Below are positions 34,446 through 43,651 of a DNA stretch of 64,000 bases, one piece after another. The notes beneath the pieces are model-generated. The model did no database searches. It had not been told where the DNA came from and saw only the letters and a list, made by a program, of their open reading frames with translations. The stretch covers positions 213,448-277,447 of the forward strand of contig ML769438.1 of the NCBI GenBank assembly GCA_009733575.1, in the 5' to 3' direction. Position numbers and translations under genes: made by a program. The stretch's first letter is position 1; each line of letters starts with the position of its first letter. Source of the stretch: Gymnopus androsaceus JB14 (taxonomy: Eukaryota; Basidiomycota; Agaricomycetes; Agaricales; Omphalotaceae).

Positions 34446-35055
34446 TGTTAGGACCGTGCTACCGGAGGGGAGCCGGGCCTGAAAGAAGTCAAGCCGGGTC
34501 GGACCGAAGTATAAACCGAAGCAACCGAAGTAGTTGCCGACCGGAGACACGAGAAGGAAGCGGACCGCGGACCGTCTATTAGGACGGGCCCTCACTATGC
34601 CGAATGGTCCTGTAGGAAATGGAAGCAACGACACCAAAGGTCGTCGGTAAGAATGTCCGAGATGGACTTGACGACGCCGAAGGTCGTCGGTGAGTAAAGG
34701 ATCAAGGCCGGAAGGCGTTGAGTCGAGTATAGGGTTAATCCAAGTCGATATTTAAACTAAAGACTACTATAGAAGATGAGTCGGCTTATATACGGTAGTC
34801 CTTATTGTTAAATAAAGATAATAGCTTCCCGTACAATATAGGTCGGCCGGGAAGGAGAATAATAAGTAATTGTCTTTCAGTTAGAGTAATTGTTAAACGT
34901 GAGAATGAATGGGAAACAATAAGAAACGGACCGAAAGGGACCGAGGTGACCGGCCCGACCGGCTCGGTCACTTAGAAGAAAATATCCGATATAAGTACAG
35001 AGGAATCTCGGTCGTCTCGGTAAGTGTACTGGCCGTAGCTGGCATGGTCGTAACA
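34446..35055 (-). repeat. 5' LTR of the chromovirus
   Basis: This LTR is 610 bp, the same length and ends as 26642-27251. In the minus orientation transcription would start here and run left through gag and pol. I saw no obvious tRNA-complementary primer site next to it (the inner flank reads GTATATTTAAACTAAATC on the minus strand), so priming may be unusual. Confidence 0.95.
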
Positions 35056-35074
35056 ATTCCACAGAATAGTATAT

Positions 35075-35330
35075 TTTCTAGTTCACGGAATCTATGGACT
35101 AGTATATCTACTAGTTCATGGATTGCATGGACTAGTACATTTATTAGTTCATGGATTTCATGGAGTAGTATATTCATTAGTTCATGGAATCCATGGACTA
35201 TTAAATGTACTAGTTCATGGATTCCATGGAGTAGTATATTCATTAGTTCATGGAATCCATTGACTAGTAAATGTACTAGTTCATGGATTCCATGAACTAG
35301 TACATTTAGCAGCTCATGGAATCCATGGAA
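35075..35330. repeat. Tandem repeat in the right foldback arm
   Basis: Units of about 40-50 bp are built from ctagttcatggattccatgg and actagtaaatgtact-like words, about six copies. This belongs to the foldback element next to the retrotransposon's right target duplication. Confidence 0.7.
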
Positions 35331-35629
35331 TACTATACCATATACCTTTAAAAGTGATGTACAGGCTGCAAACCCATCCTATTAATATTTTCATGATTTT
35401 TCATGATTTTTTCACCAATTATAGCACCTAATGCCCGACGTTTTTTAATGTGACACATATCACACTGTCACACTATATATACAGTACACCTTATCCCTAG
35501 GTCTCCTTCTGGAATCCATCCTCATAGTAATGACCAGTTTTATCAATGGTATGTGTGACAGTGTCCCATGAGTGCTGATGGGATCAGCAGAGGTAGGTTG
35601 TTGGGTATAGATGAGAAAGTCATTACTAT

Positions 35630-36588
35630 GGAAAAATCTATTGGGAAACCCCCTTTCTAAGAGAAACCCCCCCTCCGAGAAACCCTGACTATTGAGGAAC
35701 CCGGGTGCTGGCTCGGCTTAGTAACACCATCCCAGCCGGTGGTCTCCAATGAACTCCAACGATTGTGACAGTCTCCACCTTGAATGGCCCTTAACTACTT
35801 TTTTGATCTTTGAACTAATGCTAATTTCTGTTGCCGCCCCTCAAACCTTTGTAGCCAAATCAAGGTAGCGAACTGGTAGAATTGAATCCAAAGGTGTGTT
35901 TCAGTGTTCTTCTACTTAATGTTGTCCTAATGAAAGTAAGCAAGCTCTTTCAAATCTCAATGTCTTGCACTCTCTCTGCGCCATGTCTTCCTGCATTACA
36001 TCTTCCGCATACGTATAGGCTGCCAAGCCCCTCTATGGCCAGGCACAGTTAGCATCATTAGGCATTGCTCAGATTTCGAATTTGAGTTACTGGGTATTGC
36101 TGCGCATGCTGTATGTATCACCTCTAGCAAGGAATTCCATTCCACATTCAATTGGCTTTATAACTACATGAGATGCAAATACATTATCATTTACCATGAA
36201 GCACAAGACAATGAGCATGCATATCTCCCGCACTCCATGTTTTTGTCAACTCCCTCAGGTATGATGTATTGCATGCCCGAATTGCCTTTTCTTGCACCTC
36301 CACCCTGTATTTGCAGCGCGCGCGCAACTGCGAGTTGTGGTGCTGGACAACTGATCAAAGCTGGATTGTGCAGTTGTGAATCCGAACGTTGGAGGTCTTG
36401 AGCTTTCTATTAAAAAGCTCGAAATCTATTAAAATAGTGGTTTTTCTTTCAAGTCTACACACGGGCGCTTCTCAGTGGGCGCCTGTTTCGGCCGGTCATC
36501 AGAGAAACCCTCAAGTCACTTTGTCGAGAGGGTTTCCCGAGGAACCCGGGGTTTCTCGGAGAAAGGGGGTTGCTGAATAGATTTTTCC
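35630..36588. mobile_element. 959-bp non-autonomous TIR element
   Basis: The ends are inverted repeats starting GGAAAAATCTATT, extended imperfectly by subterminal gagaaaccc and ggaacccggg repeats. It is flanked by the 8-bp duplication ATTACTAT (35622-35629 and 36589-36596). The uninterrupted site exists in the left foldback arm near 25433-25446, confirming the insertion. Eight-bp duplications occur with hAT, P and Zisupton-type transposases. No transposase remnant is visible. A plus-strand frame at 36168-36401 is probably chance. Confidence 0.85.
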
Positions 36589-36879
36589 ATTACTATAACT
36601 ATTAATCACTATTCCAAAGATTTTAATTCTTACTATGTGACAATGTCACATGAATGTTGATGGGATCAGTAGAGATAGGTTGTCAGATGACTTGATGAGG
36701 CAGTCATCACTATCACTATCAATAGCTATTTGGTAGCCAATGTTAAGGAGTCATGGAATCAGAGGTGCCAGAGGTCACCCTGAAATCCATGGCCCTGGAT
36801 TTCTTGTGTATTTACTTCATACTAGATACTGGATTGTTACACTTTGGCCTATCTAACATGATATGAATTGTGGTAGCCT

Positions 36880-37330
36880 GGAGTGGAATCCCACATACTT
36901 AATTGGGTGGGATATCCAGCTACCCTGTTTCCTGGGAATCCAACGTACTCAGGTGGGTGGGATATCCAGCTACCCTGTTACATGGGAATCCCACGTACTC
37001 AGGTGGATGGGATATCCAGTTACCTTGCTACCTGGGAATCTCACACACTCAGGTGGATGGGATATCCAGCTACCTTGTTACCTGGAAATCCCACATACTC
37101 AGGTGGATGCAATATCCAGCTACCCTGTTACATGGGAATCCCACATACTCAAGTGGATGGGATATTCAGTTACCTTACTACCTGGGAATCCCACACACTC
37201 AGGTGGGTGGGATATCCAGCTACCTTGTTACCTGTGAATCCCACATACTCAGTTGAGTGGGATATCCAGCTACCTTGTTACCTGGGAATCCCACACACTC
37301 AGGTGGGTGGAATATCCAATTACTAGCCTA
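36880..37330. repeat. 50-bp minisatellite in the right foldback arm
   Basis: This is the inverted counterpart of 16345-16790, nearly unit for unit, about nine copies. It is more similar to that broken arm than to the opposite arm of its own element (24760-25140). Confidence 0.85.
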
Positions 37331-37922
37331 CTGTGGATTTCCCAGGGATGTCCCATGGGTCTCCCATGCCAGGACCCCGGACACTTGGGTGATCCCAGAT
37401 GGGATATCTCGGGGATTTGACCCCTCTTAGGGCCAACTATTGGGTCAAAAGTTGAGCCTAACAAGGTACTTTTTAGTAGGTGACTGAAGTGTATTATTGC
37501 CATATGTGAGTTAGTCTTTTCTACGCTCTTTCTTGCGGTTTCATATTGTACTGACTATCCATCCTATTCCTTCATTCATGCCTTCTCATTCCTTTCCTTT
37601 ATCAATCAACACAACACCCACTAATCATTAATCAAGTCCCAATTATTACGCATCCATTGGCCGCTGTCATCATGCAACAAATGCAGACAACTTGCACTTG
37701 AGGAAGAATATGTTTGAAAGAATGCTGGGATGGGTTGGATGTGCTGTCGCAACCTTATTGACAAATTTAAGCTATGCTTGTGCTACGACTCTTAGAAATA
37801 ATTATATCTTGAGGATTCAATGTGACCCGCTGGGACTCCGGTGTGATGCCCAGAGCCTTGGGGGTTGTTACTTGCTAACAACCCTCCAACAGGGTTGTTG
37901 AAAAGAATTATCCAACTCAAGG

Positions 37923-38945
37923 GGTACTGGAATTATGATCCATTACACTCTGGTGGGTGGCTTGTCGCTGCTGAGAGGCCACTAAAATATTTTTTTCAAA
38001 CCTATCTTTCAGAGGCTCTGAGAGCTTTGAAGGGTTGGATATGCTATTGGTAATTGTTATAAGTATTCATCTGTAGTTAATATATGCCAAATGGAAGTGC
38101 ATCAGCAAAAAGGGGTTAAACCTGCAATGACCTAGGGAACCTAGGCTACCCTGGTCACCCTGGTCACCCTGGTAACCTTGGGTCTTCCAGACTACCCCAG
38201 GTTACCCCAGGCTACCTTAGGCTACTTCAGGTTACCTCAGGCTCCTCAGGTTAGCTCAGGTTTACTCAGGTTTACTCAGGTTGCCTCAAATTCCTAAGGT
38301 TTATCCCAAGTTTATCCCTAAATCCTAGGTAACCAAGGTGACATCAAAGAAACCAAGGCAGTCTAGGCAACCTAGGTGGCCTAGTAGACCTAGGTACCCT
38401 TAGGTTCCCTTAAGTCTCCTTAGGTCATTCTGGGTCAACCCAAAGTCAACCCTGGGCACAGACCATTTTTCCTGATGTATTAAGCCTAGGAATAGGCATC
38501 AGCAGGATATTTATGAGATCATCTTCATATGTCATCAAGATTTGTAAAAATATAGATTATTTTCATATATGGTATATCAGACATCACATGGGTGTTGTGT
38601 GGGTGGGTGGCTGCCCCTTTGGGGCCCTTTAAATATTTTTTGGCTTGGTGTAATAAAATTTTTTTTTGGACCCCCTTGATCTAACTATTTGAAAATTCAG
38701 GCTAAATTTTGTATACACAATACAAAATAGTGAAACGACCATGGAATTTGAGTAAAAATTAAGAAACTTGACATATTTGGCATCACAAGAATAGCGATAT
38801 TTGGTTGACATTGTTAAGAATGTGCCATACCTCAAAGAATATTTGTCACCAAAATTTAGACAAAGGTCAAGTAGATAGTGACCAACATAATGTACTCCCC
38901 CATGTATGTAGGCACCATCATGTGACCATCACGATTGGAGGTTAG
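37923..38945. other. Intergenic with CCTAGGT-type degenerate repeats
   Basis: From about 38125 to 38460 the sequence is made of drifting words such as ggttaccccaggctacc, cctaggtaacc and ctcaggtttactcagg, a degenerate microrepeat. The same style appears inside the hAT copies (7255-7420, 14190-14280). The remainder is AT-rich and without a recognisable gene. Confidence 0.6.
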
Positions 38946-40316
38946 GCAATGGCCCTGGATTTGACCGTGACATCAGTCAAATATGGCAAAGACAAAGAAT
39001 TCGTGGTCATCTTAGTCCGCATCTGGGATGGAAGAAGCTCTTCATCATGGGTTTCATTTCACAGTTGCTGCCAGTGAGAAAAGTCCTTGTAGTCATTTTA
39101 GTACTTTGAAGACCATGAAGGAGTGGATCAAGCTGATATTGATTCCGTGCATCAATGCAGTTATCGCAGATGACCCTACCCTTGACCAGCATCAAAAAGC
39201 AATTCTTTTTATCAATGTCTATCCGGTTCATATTAGTGAACCTTTTCGCCCCAACTATGTCTACACAGATCATCCTCGCATTATCATTATCTTTGTACCT
39301 GCTAACTGTATGGGCAAAGTACAGCCGGCAGATATCAGTTTGCAGCGTCCTCTCAAGCATTGAATCAAAGCAGCTCTTCTCAATTAGATGACTGCTGAAC
39401 ATTGCCAACAACTTGCCGCTGGAGCCAAACCTCAGTAAATCAAAATTACGATGTCACTTCCTAGGCCTAAAGTTCATGATGCATCGGTGACAGTTTTAGT
39501 TGAGGCCTACAATGTCATGCAAGGCCAACAGGGATGGGAACTGATCAAAAAGGTTTGTTCTTGCAGTGTACTATGTATTCAAGGCTCACACCAAAAATGG
39601 ACAAATTTCTGCTGAGCAGAAACTTGACCAGAGATTAGATATATCCATAAATATTTTGGGACTATGGAACATATACTGAAATTTATGTATTCATTAGTAT
39701 CAAAAGCTTTGCTGAAATTTTCCCAATCAGTCCAATACTTGATTTAAAAGAAAGGACAGCTGATTCATGCTGTATCAAATGACCTAAAAATTGAGCTGAA
39801 TTTTGAAGATTCAGCACAACTTAAATATATCCTGATATATGACATTTCTACTGCTCCTTCAGAAGCAATGAAAACACTCATGATATCTCACATTTCTGCT
39901 CAGCAGAAATGCATCGGGTGGGTCTTTCTGCTGAGCAGAAATCTGATCTATCATGCACATTTTCATTGCTCCTGAAGGATCAGTAGAAATGTCATATACT
40001 GGGGTATATTTAAGTTGTGTTGAATCTTCAAAATTCTGCTCAATTTTCAAGTGATTTGTCAGCAGAATTTCTCACAAGTAGGGTTTCTTTTAATGCACTC
40101 AATGTATACTTAAAGACAGACCCTACTCTTCATGATGAGATTACCGCTAGGTGTGGAAGTGTGCTGGAAGTATCAGATGATTCTGTATTAGAGTCAAATA
40201 CTGACCGCGATGCAGATATCTGTGATGATGAAGATGTATTATTTGATGATGTTGTCACGGAAGCATTTAATGAATGGAGGAGGGAAGTGATGTTGCACGT
40301 ACCGAACATGGATTGA
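38945..40316 (+). pseudogene. pogo-type DDE transposase relic
   Basis: Frames around 39030-39480 read HQKAILFINVYPVHISEPFR, IIIFVPANCMGKVQPADISL and QRPLKH. These correspond to the endonuclease core of pogo-like transposases (IDVYPVH and FVPANCTGIFQPAD in related proteins). A stop follows QRPLKH, and the reading continues with KITMSLPRPKVHDASVTVLV. After an insertion of about 500 bp the C-terminal acidic part resumes (40020-40316: DPTLHDEITARCGSVLEVSD, ending NMD). The N-terminal DNA-binding part is missing and several stops intervene, so it is dead. Confidence 0.65.
39780..40062. repeat. Large imperfect palindrome inside the pogo relic
   Basis: The arms of about 130 bp, roughly 39780-39912 and 39926-40062, are inverted complements with around 85-90 percent identity and a loop of about a dozen bases. 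Each arm holds gatatatgacatttctactg-like sequence and ends in the self-complementary word tttctgctgagcagaaa, which also occurs near 39606. It looks like a hairpin-type MITE inserted in the transposase relic. Confidence 0.75.
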
Positions 40317-40856
40317 CGAGCCCTAAAACCCAGCAGAGGGGAAGAATATTGTGTTATATGATGAAAATGGGAACATGTGGTCTCAGAGTGGTACTTTGCC
40401 TATGTTATCTTGATAGTAGTACTCTACAAATTCTTTAATGCTTTTTTGACTTTTTTTCACGAATTTTTGCATGTCTCTTTGTCACGGTCCCAGCCTAGGC
40501 AACCAACCAAAATTCCACCATGGTGTCACAGTATTCTGGCAATTTAACAGGGCCTCCGTAACCGTGACCGTTGCCTTTTTACCCCAGGCCAATTCTGCCA
40601 TCTTGTTGCTTCTTTGAAGTTCTATTTTTGGGCCGCTTTGGCTGGAGTTTTGGCCTTTGCTTTTTGATTTTCTACCTTGTTAAGTCAATTCTTTTTTACT
40701 TTACTTCATTTTTTTATGACCACACATGACCTTCTGAATTTTCCAATGTTTCCAACCCACCTATTCCTTTTCTTTCTAGTTCCTTTCCTTAATTATCCAC
40801 TCCCCTTATGCTTCTGTTCAAAGGCTTCTGAGGGCTCAAGCCTAAGGGGGGGATAC

Positions 40857-41830
40857 TGTTTATATCCATGCATTCCGGTGCCCTCTGATGTCCACTGATT
40901 GCCCCTAAATCACTGCCGAGCCTCCGGCGCCTATTCCCGAGGCTTACCGAGCCTATATCTCGGTAATCATCTCAGAAACCTTGGCCATACCTCGGCTGGA
41001 ACTTGGTTGCAAGTCATTGACTTGTTTGGACTTCATTACAGCTCCTTTCATCCCTTCCCAGTCTTGCTTCCACCTCTGCTGGAGCCGAGGCGATCCGTTC
41101 TATTCCGAGCCTCGGAACAACTTTGGATATATTCCTGGTACCTTTGGATGCTTTTCCCATGCTATTGTTTTACTGCCCTTATTGTTTTATTGCCTTTGAT
41201 GTTCTTTTGTCTTTTGCTACTGAATTACTTTATTGTTTTACTTACCAACGGCTTCCCAAGAATCTATTTCTTATTAGGGATGTTCCGGGCCAGCAAAACT
41301 TGCCAGTTGCAGAGGCAAAATTTGCGAAATTTTACAGCTACTTTTGTACAGCATGATGTAGCAAAGAAATAGCTCTATCAAGCAAAATTTGCCATACATT
41401 ATAGCAAAATTTGGAGTGGTAAAATTTGCCGGCCCAAAACATCCCTATTGTTAAATACTTTTCCCATTTATCCAGACTTAGTAGTATTTAAGTAGTCTAA
41501 ACTTGTACAGTAACTTTAGCTCCAAAATCAACTTAGTCTAGCTGATCTCACTTTCCAAGCCTTGCCTTTGTCTTTCCAAATATCTCCGATTAATAAGCCG
41601 ACACAGCCACGTGATCTTGGCAAAACCTCGGCTCTGCCTTCAGTCCCACTGCCTCGACTTGGTGTAGTGCTTACCCTACTGTTTTCCTCTTGGGACACCT
41701 TATGGCATGTCAAGGGTGTTGCCAATAGCTTCACCAAGTCCCATATCTTGTGAGGTCCGGCCTGGAACCTTTCCAGACTATTTCCGCCTGATACCTCGGC
41801 TGCTCTGCTCCGGGTTTCACAGACTTAACA
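40857..41830 (+). repeat. Probable LTR, interrupted by a small MITE
   Basis: A purine-rich tract (aaggggggatac) directly precedes TGTTTATATCC at 40857, the typical arrangement at the inner edge of a 3' LTR. A matching end, GACTTAACA, occurs at 41822-41830. The interior is rich in cctcgg/ccgagg words, unlike its surroundings. No internal retrotransposon domains were recognised upstream and no second LTR was found, so the boundaries are tentative. Confidence 0.45.
41275..41447. mobile_element. 173-bp hAT-type MITE
   Basis: Inverted ends TAGGGATGTTCCGGGCC and (complement) TAGGGATGTTTTGGGCC, continuing as gcaaaa/ttgcca, bound a 173-bp AT-rich segment full of gcaaaatttgc words. TAGGG-type ends suit hAT elements. 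No clean 8-bp target duplication is visible, perhaps through decay. Confidence 0.65.
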
Positions 41831-41869
41831 ATGCACCAATAAATATAGTAGTGCATGTGAAGTATAGTA

Positions 41870-41975
41870 ACAGTCATGTGACAATGTCACACAGTATAAA
41901 TTGAAATTTTTGAAATAGTGATTGATAGTTACAGTGATGACTTTCTCATCTACACCCAGCAACCTACAGCTGCGG
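41870..41975. repeat. Scrap of the foldback element
   Basis: The part from gtgacaatgtcacacagtat through tgattgatagttacagtgat and ctttctcatctacacccagc matches the left foldback arm at 25390-25475 with a few changes. Confidence 0.7.
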
Positions 41976-43651
41976 ACAATCAAAGTCAACAAAAACCTTA
42001 ACTGAGTTTTGTAGACTTCAGATGGTATCAGACAGACTTGTAAACTGTATGGAGACCATATCTAGGACCTAGAAAATGTATTCCTATGAGCCAATTTCCC
42101 CCACATCAAAATTGGCCACACCCAAAAATAATTCACTAAAAATGAAAGAAAATGCGGAAAATAGTCCTTTCATGTATCTGCTTATGATTTAGACTTGCAA
42201 CCAATCCCACCTACGTAATTTATTTGGTGTAAACAACCAAATCCATTTGTTTGTACCATAAACAAAGGAAATTCCTACAGAGGGACTGGTCCGAATGGTT
42301 GTCACAATGGCAGGGTCACCTTTGTGACCACGGCCTTAGAAGAATCATACTTTTTCTCACTTATAAAAATTTGTTTCTGAGGGACCATGTCCCTTCAATA
42401 GTTCAACAAATTCTGTGTCAATTCATATACACAAAAGAAAAATACATTTTTTTGAGTGTATAATGCTAACAAGGATCTGCTGGGCTCGGTTTGATGCCTT
42501 ACTTAGCGCCATGGTCTGTCTCACTAGCCAGTACATTAGTAGGCTATAAACTTTCGAAAATTTCAATTTTTGACACTTACACCATTTGAAAGCCTAAGTC
42601 TTGAAATGTACAAATATGTTGATCTTAAAAATACAATTTTTACAACTGAAAAAAAGTCACAAAACGTCCACCCTACTAAATCACTACCACTTGGACCAGC
42701 CATTTCTCAGAAACGTCGACAGATCCTTTGGTTTGAGATGGCTGTGCCATTGTTTCAAATAGAAACAGATGGTCACAAGCCTACTTATGATTCTGAAGTA
42801 AAAACTTTGAAGTAAAGTACATTTTTTGTACACTAAAAAAGGAAATTTTAAGTGCCCTCTCTTCCTGCGCTTTGCAACATGAGCAGTAATAAGGGTGGAC
42901 ATCTTCCTCCTGGTCATGTTAATATTCACAGACTGCGCTTGTTTTATTATAGGCCAGATCATCAAACTTTGAAGTCAAAAATCCCTCAACCTTGTCAGTC
43001 TATCAACACTATTATGGCTGACTTGCCTTCCTTCCATCTGGACAAGACTTTAGATCACTCAAGGGAATACTTCCGGAGTCATTCTGTGGAGTTCCGCTGC
43101 AACTACAGCTGAGTTTCCTCCTTTTATTATCCTTTTTCCGATACCCCTGTCTGGTTCTCTATATAATTGACTTCACTGCTTCATTTTCTTTCTATTCCCA
43201 CTACTTTGACTTAACTTTAATTTCTCTTATTGCATCATGTGTCTTGGTAGCTCTCACTCTCCTACCTCATTGTTCTCCTAGATTTTTGTCATCCGCGCTT
43301 GCTTCTTCCCACATTCATCTCCATAGGTCCAATACTCTGGATGAGCACAGTTTCTATCCTTGGTCTGAATACAGCCTTGAACATATCCATCACACACCCT
43401 TCTTTCATCCTTCCATGACCCGCCAGGAAACAAACAATGCACTTGTGGATGTCACTGGAGAGGTTTCTTCTTTTCTTTGTGACCTCTGCTTGCATTGGAT
43501 TTTTCAAGATCCTGACAATGGCAGCACCAAGGTTTTATACAGTCGGGACACAGAACTCTGGTGGTCTGAAATCATTGCAGGTGTTTGTTCCAATGTGGTT
43601 CCTGCTTGTTAAGTTCCCAGTGTTGCAGAGGATAGCTCTCATTGTGGTCCT
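41976..43651. other. Intergenic or decayed coding DNA
   Basis: No recognisable gene is present. Plus-strand frames at 42852-43109 and 43244-43612 are open for 85-120 codons and lie upstream of the gene fragment at 43652, so they may be earlier pieces of it or of a neighbour. No known motif is visible. Confidence 0.35.

Larger units (their letters stand above)
26642..35055 (-). mobile_element. Full-length Ty3/gypsy chromovirus
   Basis: This is an 8,414-bp element with 610-bp LTRs (26642-27251 and 34446-35055) and a 5-bp target duplication ATTCC (26637-26641, 35056-35060). On the minus strand it reads 5' LTR (right), Gag, protease, reverse transcriptase, RNase H, integrase, chromodomain, polypurine tract, 3' LTR (left). 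An extra spliced gene lies on the plus strand at 27453-28443. The only LTR differences I found are 11 transitions, all at CpG sites. Two nonsense codons in pol and at least one frameshift in gag make this copy defective. Confidence 0.95.
24588..37491. mobile_element. Foldback element with arms of about 1.2 kb
   Basis: Both ends begin CACTTCAGTCACCTACTA in inverted orientation, flanked by the 7-bp duplication TATTATT at 24581-24587 and 37492-37498. The left arm runs inward to about 25850; the right arm runs from 37491 back to about 35056, minus the inserted 959-bp element. Corresponding points include the minisatellite, the cacatag/gtgacac segment, the tgggcatcaggtgcc segment and the agtgctgggagg segment. 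Between the arms lie AT-rich tandem repeats. Stripped of insertions it is about 3.5 kb with no recognisable transposase. One arm also occurs at 16172-17074 and a scrap at about 41870-41975. Confidence 0.8.
24271..37913. mobile_element. Outer TIR element of the nest (Mutator-like features)
   Basis: The left end GGATAATTCTTTTTGACAAC and the right end (complement GGATAATTCTTTTCAACAAC) are inverted repeats of about 28 bp. They are flanked by an identical 9-bp duplication AACTCAAGG at 24262-24270 and 37914-37922. A 9-bp target duplication suits Mutator-like elements. Without its nested insertions it is only about 730 bp (24271-24587 plus 37499-37913) and encodes no recognisable transposase, so it is non-autonomous. 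Subterminal acaacccc repeats strengthen the call. Confidence 0.75.

Noticed and set aside
36168..36401. 78-codon frame inside the 959-bp element as a possible transposase
   Set aside because: It shows no DDE or DNA-binding motif, and the element is too short for a transposase of an 8-bp-duplication family.
41267..41455. An 8-bp target duplication around the 173-bp hAT-type MITE
   Set aside because: The flanks tttcttat and ttgttaaa share only about half their bases, so no duplication is claimed.
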